A stretch of DNA of 64,000 nucleotides from Paraburkholderia bryophila (GCF_013409255.1 NZ_JACCAS010000002.1:1178001-1242000), one strand, 5' to 3'. Counted from the first letter of the stretch, positions 1 through 8,710 are shown. Program-made: numbers and translations. The notes: a model not told the origin generated them from the sequence alone.

Positions 1-450
1 TTTCGGCCCGGCGATCTCCGACAATTCGATCACGGTGCCCGGATGGTTTTCCGTGTCGAAGTAAACGAACCGGCCGTTGCGCCCCACTTCGCCGCTCATC
101 GCGACTTTGAAGCCCTGCTCCCGCAGGCGCGCGAGATCCGCGTCGAACGAGGTGGTCCAATACGCGTTGTGCTGCAAGCCCGTGTGACCCGCGGCGAGAA
201 AGTCGCGATACATCGACGGTGCGTCGTTACGTGTCTGGATCAATTCGACCTGCAACGGCCCCGAGTTCGCCAACGCGACCGAGTTATGCACCTCGTAAGT
301 TTGGCCGCGATACGTGTAGTTTTCGATCGGCACGCGTTCGTTGTAGAACCAGGGGCCGACGCCGAGCACGCGGCTCCAGTAGTCCATTGCGGCTTCGATA
401 TCGCGGACCACGTATCCCGCCTGACGAATTTCGCCAAAGAAACGACTCAT
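1..450 (-). CDS. VOC (glyoxalase/epimerase-like) protein, 3' end cut by window
   Basis: Reading from the ATG at 450, 150 codons stay open to the window edge, so the C-terminus is missing. The protein opens MSRFFGEIRQAGYVVRDIEA and continues with the vicinal-oxygen-chelate pattern of the methylmalonyl-CoA epimerase/glyoxalase type: DYWSRVLGVGPW near residue 24, then two beta-alpha-beta-beta modules with candidate metal ligands in the GLQHNAYW and VIELSE segments. A GGAGAG ribosome site precedes the start. It lies 93 bp downstream of the TRAP permease on the same strand, so it is probably the last gene of that operon and acts on the imported acid or its CoA derivative. The substrate cannot be read from sequence. 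Confidence 0.85.
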   Translation of the reverse strand, partial: MSRFFGEIRQAGYVVRDIEAAMDYWSRVLGVGPWFYNERVPIENYTYRGQTYEVHNSVALANSGPLQVELIQTRNDAPSMYRDFLAAGHTGLQHNAYWTTSFDADLARLREQGFKVAMSGEVGRNGRFVYFDTENHPGTVIELSEIAGPK

Positions 451-543
451 ATAGCTCTCCCAAAGCGCCAGGATTGAAAAGACGAGCGACACCCCGGCGC
501 GGCGATCGACGCAGCGCCCGTAGGTCGAACGTGTAGAGAAAAC

Positions 544-2430
544 TTAGAGAAACCCGATCGATATCCAGGGAATCGCCGCGACCAGAATCAAGCCGACGAT
601 TAGTGCGCCCATATAGCCGACAATCGGACGAATGCCTGTGTCGGGATTGACCTTGCTGATCGCGCACGCCGAGTAATAACCGACGCCGAACGGCGGGGAA
701 AACAGGCCCACGCCCATCGACAGAATCACGACGATCGCGTAGTGCACCTCGTTGACCCCGGCGAGCCGCGCGATCGGGAACAGCAGCGGCCCGAACAGCA
801 CAATCGCGGGAATCCCTTCAAGCACGCTGCCGAGCATCACGAACACGACGATCGACACCGCGAGAAAACCGTACGCGCCGCCGGGCATGGCGCCCATCCA
901 TTGCGCGAGGTCCTGCGAAAAGCCGGATTGCGTGAGCGCCCACGCCATCGCGGTCGCGCATCCGATGATGAACAGAATCGCCCCCGACAAAGTTGCGGCG
1001 TCCACCAGCATGCGGCCAAGCCGCCGCCATTCGAACCGGCGATAGATCAGCACGCCGACCAGCATCGAATAGGCAATGCCGATGGTCGACACCTCGGTTG
1101 CGGTCGCAATACCTTCCACCACCGCCATGCGAATCACGAACGGCAACGCCAGCGCCGGCAACGACACAAGGAACAGCCGCCCAATCTGCACCCGCGTGAA
1201 CCGCTGCGCGCCGCTCAGATCTTCCTTGCGGTAACGCCACCACACCACGGCGCACAGAATCAGCGCGAGCACCGCACCCGGCAGCATGCCCGCCGTGAAC
1301 AGCGCCGAGATCGACAAACCAGTGACCGAGCCGATCGTGATCAACACGATGCTGGGTGGAATCGTTTCGCTTTGTGCGCCGGTCGTGGCGAGCAGCGCGA
1401 CCAGATCGCCTTCGGAGGCGCCGCGTTTTTTCATCTCGGGGAACAGCACCGGCGCGATCGCCGCCATGTCCGCCACTTTCGAACCGGAGATGCCGGACAC
1501 CAGATACATCGCGCCGATCAGCACGAACGACAACCCGCCATGCACATGACCGACGAGGCTCGCGAGGAATTCGATCATCGCGCGCGCCATGCCGGTCATT
1601 TCGATCAGCAGGCCGAGAAACACAAACAGCGGCACCGCCAGCAACACGAGATGCGACATGCCCTCGTCCATGCGGCCGACCATCACTTCGAGCGGCGTAA
1701 AGGTCGAGAGACCGAGATAGCCGAAGGTGGCAAGCGCGAAGGAGAACCCGATCGGCACACCCGAGAAAATCCCGATCGCCACGACGCCGACGAAAAAAAT
1801 CACGAGGTTGGTCTTGCCCAGGGTCTGGAACCACGGGCCGGCGAACACCGCCACCGCGCCAAGCACCGCCGCGATGGCGAGCACGATGAGTACGTCGCGC
1901 ATTCGACTCAGCTGCGCGAGACGAAGCAGGCCGACCAGCAGCATGAGCGCCGCGCCGATGGGCAACGCGAGCGCGCGCCACGCGTTGCTGATCTGCAAAG
2001 CGGGCGTCACGATCGCGGCCTCGCCGGACGCGTAGTCATAGGCCGGTGCGATCAATAGCGCCAGCAACGCAACCGACGCCGCGATCGCCAGCGTATCGAC
2101 GAATGCGCGCCGCGACGGCGACAAGCGGCTGACCAGCGCCGTCATCCGCATATGTTCGCCGCGTCGCAACGCCAGCACGGCGCCGAGCATGGCGAGCCAC
2201 AGAAACAGAATGCCCGCGAGTTCGTCCGACCAGACGAGCGGCTGATGCAGCACGTAGCGCCACACCACGCCCGCGAGCATGACGACGATTTCCATCGCCA
2301 GCAGCGCGGCCGCACAGACTTCGACGAGCGCGATCAAACCGCGATCGAAGCTTCGCAACCAGCGGCGCGGCGCGCTCGCCGCGTGCAACGGTACGTGCGC
2401 TTCCACTGGGTTCAACGCGTGATTCGACAT
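544..2430 (-). CDS. dctQM: TRAP transporter fused small+large permease (DctQM)
   Basis: A 628-residue inner-membrane protein. Residues about 25-175 match the four-helix DctQ subunit, with a typical VWRYVLHQPLVWSDELA segment. From about residue 205 the many-helix DctM subunit begins (FFVGVVAIGIFSGVPIGFSFA) and runs to the C-terminus. With the adjacent DctP it forms a sodium-driven tripartite transporter for an organic acid. The fused arrangement is a known variant; separate genes are commoner. An AGGAGG ribosome site lies just before the ATG at 2430. It is 74 bp downstream of dctP on the same strand. The substrate is unknown. Confidence 0.93.
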   Translation of the reverse strand: MSNHALNPVEAHVPLHAASAPRRWLRSFDRGLIALVEVCAAALLAMEIVVMLAGVVWRYVLHQPLVWSDELAGILFLWLAMLGAVLALRRGEHMRMTALVSRLSPSRRAFVDTLAIAASVALLALLIAPAYDYASGEAAIVTPALQISNAWRALALPIGAALMLLVGLLRLAQLSRMRDVLIVLAIAAVLGAVAVFAGPWFQTLGKTNLVIFFVGVVAIGIFSGVPIGFSFALATFGYLGLSTFTPLEVMVGRMDEGMSHLVLLAVPLFVFLGLLIEMTGMARAMIEFLASLVGHVHGGLSFVLIGAMYLVSGISGSKVADMAAIAPVLFPEMKKRGASEGDLVALLATTGAQSETIPPSIVLITIGSVTGLSISALFTAGMLPGAVLALILCAVVWWRYRKEDLSGAQRFTRVQIGRLFLVSLPALALPFVIRMAVVEGIATATEVSTIGIAYSMLVGVLIYRRFEWRRLGRMLVDAATLSGAILFIIGCATAMAWALTQSGFSQDLAQWMGAMPGGAYGFLAVSIVVFVMLGSVLEGIPAIVLFGPLLFPIARLAGVNEVHYAIVVILSMGVGLFSPPFGVGYYSACAISKVNPDTGIRPIVGYMGALIVGLILVAAIPWISIGFL

Positions 2431-2504
2431 CCTTGCGCCTCCTCGCGGGTGCTCGCCGCGCTTCGTCTTGTCACTGGGTGCTCATCGGTTTGCAGCACGC
2501 GCGT

Positions 2505-3530
2505 TCAGGCCAGCTTGCCGACCGACTGTTCGAGCAGGTCCCACGCCTGATCGCCGAATTTGCCTTTCCACTCGGCGTAAAAACCCGCCTGGCGCAATGC
2601 GGCACGAAACGTATCGGGCGCCGGACGATTGATCGCGAGGCCCTTGCTTTGCAGATCCGCGACGGCCGCGTCATTAAGCTTGCGCACGTCCTCGCGCTGG
2701 CGGAGCGCCGACTGATTGAACGCGTCGCTCGCAATGCCTTGCAGGTCTTTCGGCAAGCGCTGCCAAGCGCGCGGGTTCAGCACGAACCAGTAGCCGTCCC
2801 ACATGTGATTGGTCAACGAACAGTACTTCTGCACTTCGTAGAGTTTCGCGACTTGCACGATCGGCAGCGGGTTTTCCTGCGCATCGACGATATGCGTTTG
2901 CAGCGACGAATAGACTTCGCTGAATTGCAGGCTGGTGGGCGACGCGCCGAGACCCTTGAACATGTCGATACTGAGCGGGCTCACCGGCACGCGAATCTTC
3001 AGACCGTGCATGTTTTGCGCACTCGTGATCGGCCCGGTGCTCGTGGTCGTCTGACGAAAGCCGTTGTCCCACATCTTTTCGAACGACTCGAGGCCGGCCT
3101 TCTGCATCGCCGCGCGCACGTACGCGCCGAGTTTGCCGTCCATCGCGCTCCACACCTGGTTGTAGTCGCTGAACGCAAAGCCGACGGCATTGATCGCGAC
3201 GGACGGCGCGAGCGTCGACACCACCAGCGCCGACGGCGTGAACATTTCGATGCCGCCGCTGCGCACCTGCGCGAGCATGTCGGTGTCGCCGCCCAACTGG
3301 TTGTTAGGGAATATCCGGATCTCCATGCGCCCCTTCGACGCCTCGCGGATCTGATTGGCGGCCTCCTGCGAGCGCACGTTCAGAGGATGCGTGAGCGGCA
3401 GATTGTTGCCGTACTTGAACACGAATTCCGGGCCGGACGCCGCGCGCACGATCGCCGGAAAACCCAGTGCGCTGGCTAGCGGTACGGCGGCTGCGGCGCG
3501 CAGTACGGTGCGTCTCGCGAGGTTGGTCAT
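2505..3530 (-). CDS. dctP: TRAP transporter periplasmic substrate-binding protein (DctP)
   Basis: A 341-residue DctP-family solute receptor. The N-terminus MTNLARRTVLRAAAAVPLAS is an export signal with an Arg-Arg pair, so Tat export is possible. The mature part has the family's conserved middle (GLKIRVPVSPLSIDMFKGLG) and the SEVYSSLQTHIVDAQENP motif, which includes the stretch that normally contacts a carboxylate. The ATG at 3530 is chosen over upstream starts because AAGGAG precedes it and the signal peptide begins there. It is the first gene of the operon and faces the LacI-type regulator at 3747. A shared 14-bp word between them suggests joint control. Confidence 0.93.
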   Translation of the reverse strand: MTNLARRTVLRAAAAVPLASALGFPAIVRAASGPEFVFKYGNNLPLTHPLNVRSQEAANQIREASKGRMEIRIFPNNQLGGDTDMLAQVRSGGIEMFTPSALVVSTLAPSVAINAVGFAFSDYNQVWSAMDGKLGAYVRAAMQKAGLESFEKMWDNGFRQTTTSTGPITSAQNMHGLKIRVPVSPLSIDMFKGLGASPTSLQFSEVYSSLQTHIVDAQENPLPIVQVAKLYEVQKYCSLTNHMWDGYWFVLNPRAWQRLPKDLQGIASDAFNQSALRQREDVRKLNDAAVADLQSKGLAINRPAPDTFRAALRQAGFYAEWKGKFGDQAWDLLEQSVGKLA

Positions 3531-3572
3531 TTGAGCGTCTCCTTGCTTATAATTGATGTGACGGTCGAATCC

Positions 3573-3586
3573 ATCAAAAACCATCA
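3573..3586 (+). promoter_or_regulatory. Candidate operator of the LacI-type regulator, dctP side
   Basis: The word ATCAAAAACCATCA lies 43 bp upstream of dctP. Its exact reverse complement occurs at 3710-3723 upstream of the regulator gene. On this side CCATCA also repeats at 3571-3576 and 3581-3586, one helical turn apart. A site shared by two divergent promoters is expected for a local regulator. Binding is inferred. Confidence 0.6.
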
Positions 3587-3709
3587 TCGTTCACGGCAAC
3601 CGTTATTGGCATGACGGACTACGCTTTGATTTCGGGTCGGCGGCGTTCTGTCGTTGCGTGATAGCTGCAAGACTAGGCGTGCGCGGTAAGCGCTGTCAAA
3701 CCGCGAACT

Positions 3710-3723
3710 TGATGGTTTTTGAT
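3710..3723 (-). promoter_or_regulatory. Candidate operator of the LacI-type regulator, regulator side
   Basis: TGATGGTTTTTGAT is the perfect inverted copy of the word at 3573-3586. It sits 23 bp before the regulator's ATG, where bound protein would block its own transcription. Autoregulation is inferred from position. Confidence 0.6.
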
Positions 3724-3746
3724 TGACCTCTCACTGAAGGACTGCC

Positions 3747-4811
3747 ATGTCCGAACCACTTCCTGGCGTTGACGCTAACTTCGCCGCACGCGCGCGCATT
3801 CCCGATATCGCGCGTGCCGCCGGGGTCTCCACCGCCACGGTGGATCGCGTGCTGAACGGTCGCGAGAACGTGCGCGCCGTCACTGCGCAACGTGTGCTGC
3901 AAGCGGCCGCGCAACTCGGCTATCTGCTCACGCCCAATGCGCCCGCCGTCACGGCATCGAAGCCCATGCGAATAGCGTTTCTGCTGCCCGCCGGCACCAA
4001 TCGTTACCTGCACATGCTCGGCGACTACATCGACTTCGCGCACGATCAGTGGAACGCGCTCGATATGAAATGCCGAGTGCACTATGTGGAGAGTTTTAAT
4101 CCGAAGGAACTGGCCGACCGTCTGTTGCATTACGGACAGCGCGCGGATGGCGTGGTGTTCATGGCGCTCGAACATCCGCAGGTGCGCGACGCAGTGAATA
4201 CGCTCGCGGATCAGGGCGTGCCTGCCATCACGCTGATTTCGGATTTATCGAACGCGCGACGACTGGCTTATGTGGGTATCGACAACCGCTCGGCCGGGCG
4301 CACCGCGGCGCTGTTGCTGGGGCGTTTCATGGGGCCGAGACCGAGCGGCAAGATCGCGATGCTCGCGGGCAGTCTCAACTATCGCGGGCACGAAGAGCGC
4401 GAGATCGGCTTTCTGCATCTGATCGAATCGACGTTTCCTCAGGTACGCGTGATCGGACTGCGTGAGGGACACGACGATAGCGAGCGCAACTATATGCAGA
4501 CGCGCAAGCTGCTGGAGCAGCATCCCGATCTCGCGGGCATTTATAACAGCGGCGGTGGGTCGGACGGCGTCGCGCGTGCGATTGTCGAAGCGCGTTCTGA
4601 ACAGAAGATTCTGTTCGTCGGTCATGGCTTGACGCCGGATACGCGCGCGTTGTTGATCGATGGGACGATGGACGCGTTGATTACGCAAACCCCGCAGTCG
4701 ATGGTGGGGAATTGTCTGCGGATTTTCCGCAACGTACGAGAGAAACGCGAGGCGATGCACGACGTGAAGCCGGTGCAATTCAGTATTGTTCTGCGGGAGA
4801 ACTTGCCTTGA
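3747..4811 (+). CDS. LacI-family transcriptional regulator
   Basis: A 354-residue repressor-type protein. Residues about 17-62 form the LacI helix-turn-helix and hinge helix (IPDIARAAGVSTATVDRVLN, then the QLGYLL hinge). The rest is a periplasmic-binding-protein-like ligand domain (MRIAFLLPAGTNRYLHMLGD, GRTAALLLGRFMG, AGIYNSGGGSDGVARAI). It is divergent from the TRAP operon, and the inverted operator pair suggests it controls both units. This pairing implies that the effector is the TRAP substrate or a product of it. The start follows CTGAAGGACTGCC, a reasonable ribosome site. Confidence 0.93.
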   Translation: MSEPLPGVDANFAARARIPDIARAAGVSTATVDRVLNGRENVRAVTAQRVLQAAAQLGYLLTPNAPAVTASKPMRIAFLLPAGTNRYLHMLGDYIDFAHDQWNALDMKCRVHYVESFNPKELADRLLHYGQRADGVVFMALEHPQVRDAVNTLADQGVPAITLISDLSNARRLAYVGIDNRSAGRTAALLLGRFMGPRPSGKIAMLAGSLNYRGHEEREIGFLHLIESTFPQVRVIGLREGHDDSERNYMQTRKLLEQHPDLAGIYNSGGGSDGVARAIVEARSEQKILFVGHGLTPDTRALLIDGTMDALITQTPQSMVGNCLRIFRNVREKREAMHDVKPVQFSIVLRENLP

Positions 4812-4937
4812 CCTAGCGGCTGGGAGAAGCAACGCCAGCAAGGCCGGCACCGTCAAACGCAGGGTTGTATCAGGTCAGGCACGCGGGATGCTCAATCACC
4901 TTCGTATTCAAACTTCGATACAAAAGGAGATCACATC

Positions 4938-5012
4938 ATGCCTTATCTTCTCGGCTGGCTTCTTGGCGTCCCGCTGATCGTACTGGTCATCCTGTACCTG
5001 ATTTTTCACTGA
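4938..5012 (+). CDS. 24-residue single-pass membrane peptide
   Basis: A very short frame encoding MPYLLGWLLGVPLIVLVILY followed by LIFH and TGA. It is almost wholly one hydrophobic helix. An unusually strong ribosome site (AAAGGAGAT, 7 bases before ATG) and a hairpin terminator downstream support a real, independently expressed gene. Small inner-membrane peptides of this shape are widespread in Burkholderia and Pseudomonas, but I cannot assign a function. It stands between the LacI-type regulator and a decayed exporter gene. Confidence 0.7.
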   Translation: MPYLLGWLLGVPLIVLVILYLIFH

Positions 5013-5056
5013 TCCTCAGCAACGTCTCTCAGCGCCTGGCGCGCTGACTCGTGAAG

Positions 5057-5087
5057 GGCGACGCCCGCGATTTGCGGGGTCGCCTTT
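5057..5087 (+). terminator. Hairpin terminator after the small membrane peptide
   Basis: GGCGAC (5057-5062) pairs with GTCGCC (5079-5084). Inside, CCCGC pairs with GCGGG around a short loop, and TTT follows. It ends the small peptide transcript and may also stop readthrough into the decayed gene region. Confidence 0.6.
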
Positions 5088-5123
5088 GGCGCATCCGGCA
5101 CGCGCGTAGATGTCGTGCCGCGC

Positions 5124-5276
5124 TCAGCGCACCGTCGCCATCAACGCGCCCATTCCGACCAGCAAAGTTCAGATCAAACGATTCACGGCGCGCAGTCGTT
5201 TCGGCCGTTGTAAAACCGTCCGCAGACGATGTGTCGAGAACAGCGCCGTCGATGCCACCCCCACCAGGCATTCGGT
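5124..5276 (-). pseudogene. Remnant of a LysE/RhtB-family amino-acid exporter (C-terminus only)
   Basis: On the minus strand one frame reads HRLRTVLQRPKRLRAVNRLI, then an in-frame TGA at 5169-5171, then TLLVGMGALMATVR and a natural stop at 5124-5126. This is the conserved C-terminal end of LysE/RhtB translocators, with the last transmembrane helix, broken by one nonsense codon. No upstream LysE sequence remains; from about 5280 to the Lrp gene nothing recognisable is left. LysE exporters commonly lie divergent from Lrp/AsnC regulators, the arrangement expected with the intact regulator at 5573. The upstream limit is approximate. Confidence 0.6.
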
Positions 5277-5422
5277 TGGGAACATGCGTCCATGCCCGGC
5301 GAGCGCGCCTTCCGGCGCGGTTGACGCCGGAATTCGCCCGCGTGCTGCCTTCTTGCTGGGAAGGCAGCGAGACACCGGATAACAGCTTGTGGCTGAACGA
5401 GGCCGTGGGCGCGAAGCCCGCG

Positions 5423-5443
5423 GCCCGGGCGGTTGTCCCGGGC
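5423..5443. repeat. Perfect 7-bp inverted repeat in the exporter-regulator gap
   Basis: GCCCGGG (5423-5429) and CCCGGGC (5437-5443) flank a 7-base spacer. No T-run follows. The rest of 5280-5520 holds no gene that I can support; it is probably the eroded body of the exporter gene. Confidence 0.4.
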
Positions 5444-5528
5444 ATGAATGCACCCTGAAAATATACCCGGAGGCAGGCTGGATAGGCTTCTTAAAGCCCT
5501 GCGCCTGAGCCGCCATGTCAGGACAATA

Positions 5529-5568
5529 TTCCGATAAAATATAATTTCACAGAACAGTCTTCCGATAA
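5529..5568 (+). promoter_or_regulatory. Lrp promoter region with repeated TTCCGATAA
   Basis: TTCCGATAA occurs at 5529-5537 and 5560-5568, 31 bp apart (about three helical turns), in an AT-rich stretch directly before the Lrp start codon. Spaced AT-rich repeats are typical of Lrp-family autoregulatory sites. The assignment is inferred from position and spacing. Confidence 0.4.
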
Positions 5569-5572
5569 CTCC

Positions 5573-6046
5573 ATGACAACCCGAAATCGCCCACTCGACA
5601 ACCAGGATCGCAAGATCATGCGCGAGTTGCAAAAAAACGCGCGTCTGAGCAACGCGGAACTGGCCGAGCTGGTCGGCATGTCGACCACCGCGTGCTGGAA
5701 TCGCACGCGTCAGTTGGAAACGGAGGGGTACATCCGCGGCTATGTCGCTTTGCTCGATCAGCAAAAGCTCGGTTTCGCAGATGTGGTGTTGCTGGAAGTC
5801 ACGCTCGACCGTCACGACGACGACGCCCTCGCCCGCTTCGGCGCCGAACTCGCGACGCTATCGGAAGTGCTCGAGGCGTATCTGGTGTCGGGCGACTACG
5901 ACTATCTGGTCAAGGTGGCGGTGGACGGCACCGCGGGTTACGAGCGCTTTCTGCGCGAGAAGCTCTACAAGATTGCCGGCATCCGGCATAGCCGTTCGAT
6001 GTTCGCGCTGCGCTGCATGAAGAGCATTCCGTCGATTGCGGTGTAG
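5573..6046 (+). CDS. Lrp/AsnC-family transcriptional regulator
   Basis: A 157-residue protein of normal family length. Residues 8-55 are the AsnC-type winged helix-turn-helix (LDNQDRKIMRELQKNARLSN, AELVGMSTTACWNR). Residues about 70-150 are the RAM ligand-binding and oligomerisation domain (VLEAYLVSGDYDYLVKVAVD). Such regulators usually sense an amino acid and control an adjacent exporter or catabolic gene. Here the probable partner, a LysE-type exporter on the opposite strand, has decayed, so this regulator may now be an orphan or act elsewhere. Confidence 0.92.
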   Translation: MTTRNRPLDNQDRKIMRELQKNARLSNAELAELVGMSTTACWNRTRQLETEGYIRGYVALLDQQKLGFADVVLLEVTLDRHDDDALARFGAELATLSEVLEAYLVSGDYDYLVKVAVDGTAGYERFLREKLYKIAGIRHSRSMFALRCMKSIPSIAV

Positions 6047-6116
6047 CGGGTTGCTGCGCCGCGCTTCGTCGGCTTCGTCAGCACTTTAAGCAGATCGCTG
6101 CGACCGTGCCCCGCGC

Positions 6117-7103
6117 TCACGCGCCGTGCGCTTCCGCCATCGCCACGACGATTCTCCGCGGCCCCGAAAACGGCGCGCGGCCGTGCGTCAGCAGCATGTT
6201 GTCGAGCATCATCACGTCGCCGCGTTGCCACGCGAAATCGAGTCGATGCGCGTCGTACACCGCGCGCACGCTATCGAGCTCGGCGTCGGCGATCGGCGTG
6301 CCGTCGCCGTAGTACACATTGCGCGGCAAATCTTCTTCTTCGACGAGGTCGAGCAGCGCTTCGCGCGTCGCGTCTTCCAGCGACGACACGTGGAACAGAT
6401 GCGCCTGGTTGAACCACACGTCCTCGCCAGTACGCGGATGCCGCGCGACCGCCTGGCAAATCTGCCGGGTGCGCAGATCGCCGTCCTCTTTCCACTCCCA
6501 TTCGATCTGATGCGCGCGGCAATAGGCTTCGGCGACCGCCGTGTCTTCGGTGTTGAAGACCTGCTGCCACGACAGATCGAGTCCACCGCCGTAGTTGCGC
6601 ACGTACATCAGCTTGCGACTCGCGAAGTGTTCGCGCAGTGCGGGATCGATACCCTGATACACGGCACGCGCATCGGCCACCGGCGTCTCGCCGCGATCGC
6701 CAGGCGCGATGTCGCAGTAGAACCAGATCTTCATCGGCCAGTTCGTCGTGTACGCCTGCTCGTTGTGCTGCGGAATCCACTGATGCGCGGGATAGTCGGT
6801 CGACGAATAGACACCCTTCGTCACTTCGCTGCGCGGCGTCGAACCGAACTCGTACGACAGCAGCGGCGAGCCGAAGCTCTTGGCGAATTCGTGAAAGCGT
6901 TCGATGCTCATGTCGGCGAATCCGCGCAGCAACACACCGCCGTCGCGGGCGAGATGCTTTTGGATTGAAGCGTGCCAGCCGCGATCGAGAATGTCGCTGG
7001 CGTCGGCGGGTGCGTTCATGACCGGCAAACGCGTGCGGCCTCTCTGGAACACGGTATCGGCGAGCTGGATCTCAGCGGGTGCTTCCCGGATGTCATTCGA
7101 CAT
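6117..7103 (-). CDS. TauD/TfdA-family Fe(II)/2-oxoglutarate dioxygenase, SyrP-like
   Basis: A 328-residue non-haem iron oxygenase. The iron ligands look like H113-x-E115 in IPQHNEQAY and H307 in LLTHGRAPFSGPRR. The HxE variant and this context are typical of the SyrP/asparagine-oxygenase branch, which hydroxylates amino acids in peptide siderophores and antibiotics, rather than of taurine dioxygenase (HxD). The ATG at 7103 has AGGAG before it; upstream starts lack this. A Fur-like box lies about 140 bp upstream, suggesting expression under iron shortage. It is downstream of an MFS gene on the same strand. The role in siderophore chemistry is inferred. Confidence 0.85.
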   Translation of the reverse strand: MSNDIREAPAEIQLADTVFQRGRTRLPVMNAPADASDILDRGWHASIQKHLARDGGVLLRGFADMSIERFHEFAKSFGSPLLSYEFGSTPRSEVTKGVYSSTDYPAHQWIPQHNEQAYTTNWPMKIWFYCDIAPGDRGETPVADARAVYQGIDPALREHFASRKLMYVRNYGGGLDLSWQQVFNTEDTAVAEAYCRAHQIEWEWKEDGDLRTRQICQAVARHPRTGEDVWFNQAHLFHVSSLEDATREALLDLVEEEDLPRNVYYGDGTPIADAELDSVRAVYDAHRLDFAWQRGDVMMLDNMLLTHGRAPFSGPRRIVVAMAEAHGA

Positions 7104-7243
7104 ACGTGGCTCCTGACAGAATTGAGTGAGTGGATTCGCGCTGCGAAGCGCACCGACCGACGCGCGCATAAGTCGATTCGGTGCAGCTCCCAGATGACTC
7201 AGCGAACGCAACCCGGTGGTAAATCTAATTTTGCGATGATACT

Positions 7244-7262
7244 GATAATGATTCTCATTTGA
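7244..7262 (-). promoter_or_regulatory. Fur box upstream of the dioxygenase gene
   Basis: GATAATGATTCTCATTTGA matches 14 of 19 positions of the classic Fur consensus, including an unbroken GATAATGAT. It overlaps the stop codon of the upstream MFS gene, so the dioxygenase gene probably has its own iron-controlled promoter in the gap of about 150 bp. Confidence 0.65.
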
Positions 7263-8496
7263 TAGTGGCGCGCAACGGCTTCTGACACGCGGCCAGCACC
7301 GCGCCGGCCGCGAGCAGCAGTGCGGAATACACCAGTCCGCGCGCGAGACCGGCGCCGTCCGAGACCCAGCCGATCACCATCGGCCCGACAATCTGCCCGA
7401 ACGCGAAGACGATCGTGAACGCGCTGATGCCTTTGGCCCAGTGGCTCGCGGGCAGGTTGTGGCGCACGAACGCGGTGGTCGACGCGACGGCCGACAGGAA
7501 CGTCGCGCCGAACAGCACGCCGGACACGAACGCCACCCACGGTTGCGTGAACAGCGCGGGGAGCAAGGTGGCGATGGCGAGCAACGCGTTGAGCACCGCG
7601 AGCGCCTGACCGCCGCGCATACGGTCGAGCAGGCTGGACCATACGCGCGCCGACATCACCGTCGCCACGCCGAGCAGCAGATAAAACCCCGTGACGACGA
7701 CCGCGCTCATGCCGGCGTTACGCAGCAGCGCCACGATGAATGTCATATAGCCGATGTAACCGACGCCGAACAGGCCATAGCCCGCCAATGCGAGGCTGAA
7801 ACGCGGCCAACGCGGCGCCTCGGCGTTCGCGGTTGCGCGCGTCGCCGGATGGGCGGCGGGATGCACGCGCTCGATCTTGCGCGCCGCCTGAATCGCCACG
7901 GCGGCGAACGCCGCACACGCGACGGCCAGCGCGAACCACGCGAACTGCCAGCCGTGCGCAACGTTGACGATCGTCAGCGGCACCAGCACCGACGACGCCA
8001 CGATGCCCCATCCCGTGCCGCCGTAATACAGCCCGAGCACGAGGCCGGCGTCATGCGGTCTCGCCGACGCCAGGCGCGCCGCCAGCACGCCGCCGCTGAT
8101 GAAAATCGCCGCGCTGGTCGCCCCGGTGATCACCCGCAACGCAAGCAGCGAATGCGTGTCCGCGAGCAGGCCGCTGACGGCCACGAGCAGGGTCGTGGCC
8201 GCGCAGCCGACACCAAACAAGACACCCGACGACCAGCGACGCGCGAGCGGCGGGAATGCCAGCGCGCCGAGCAGATAGCCCAGTGCGTTGGCGGTGTTCA
8301 TCGCGCCGGCCTGCGCGAAGCTCCAGCCGAGGTCGAGCTTCATCGACGGCAATAGCAGCGCGTAAGCGAAGCGCGCGAGTCCCAACGCGATCGCGCTGCC
8401 TAGCGAGAGCGCGGCGGCAAGCATCAGGGTCGGGAGACGGTGCGCCGCTTCGGAGTCCGTGGCGGGCACGGCGGCGTCGAGTGATTTTGTCGGCAT
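7255..8496 (-). CDS. MFS transporter, YbfB/YjiJ type
   Basis: A 413-residue membrane protein with about 12 helices. It opens LSLGSAIALGLARFAYALLL, the signature of the YbfB/YjiJ branch of the major facilitator superfamily, followed by a typical FPPLARRWSSGVLFGVG loop. The ATG at 8496 begins MPTKSLDAAV; upstream codons in the same frame are unlikely to be translated. It lies between two Fur-like boxes and beside a SyrP-like dioxygenase and a phosphopantetheinyl transferase. A role in exporting a metallophore or its precursor is possible but unproven. Confidence 0.85.
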   Translation of the reverse strand: MPTKSLDAAVPATDSEAAHRLPTLMLAAALSLGSAIALGLARFAYALLLPSMKLDLGWSFAQAGAMNTANALGYLLGALAFPPLARRWSSGVLFGVGCAATTLLVAVSGLLADTHSLLALRVITGATSAAIFISGGVLAARLASARPHDAGLVLGLYYGGTGWGIVASSVLVPLTIVNVAHGWQFAWFALAVACAAFAAVAIQAARKIERVHPAAHPATRATANAEAPRWPRFSLALAGYGLFGVGYIGYMTFIVALLRNAGMSAVVVTGFYLLLGVATVMSARVWSSLLDRMRGGQALAVLNALLAIATLLPALFTQPWVAFVSGVLFGATFLSAVASTTAFVRHNLPASHWAKGISAFTIVFAFGQIVGPMVIGWVSDGAGLARGLVYSALLLAAGAVLAACQKPLRATIK

Positions 8497-8710
8497 GGGC
8501 GGGCGGAAGTGGGCAAGGATGCTGCAGACCGGTGGAGCCGTAAACACTGATTACGGCAACTCGCCATCATATCCGGGGACGCCGGGAGGGGCTGACAGTT
8601 AGTTGCTTTTTACGAACCGCTGCCCCATCCCCTTGGGCTCGACGTTCAGCCGCGAATGGCTTATCGGACAAGCCCGAAGCCAACAACTATCAGGACTGAC
8701 ACCCAAGACT

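Noticed and set aside
742..2058. Long plus-strand open frame opposite the TRAP permease gene
   Set aside because: It is rich in His, Arg and Gln with no domain, and mirrors a clear dctQM gene; typical antisense shadow in GC-rich DNA.
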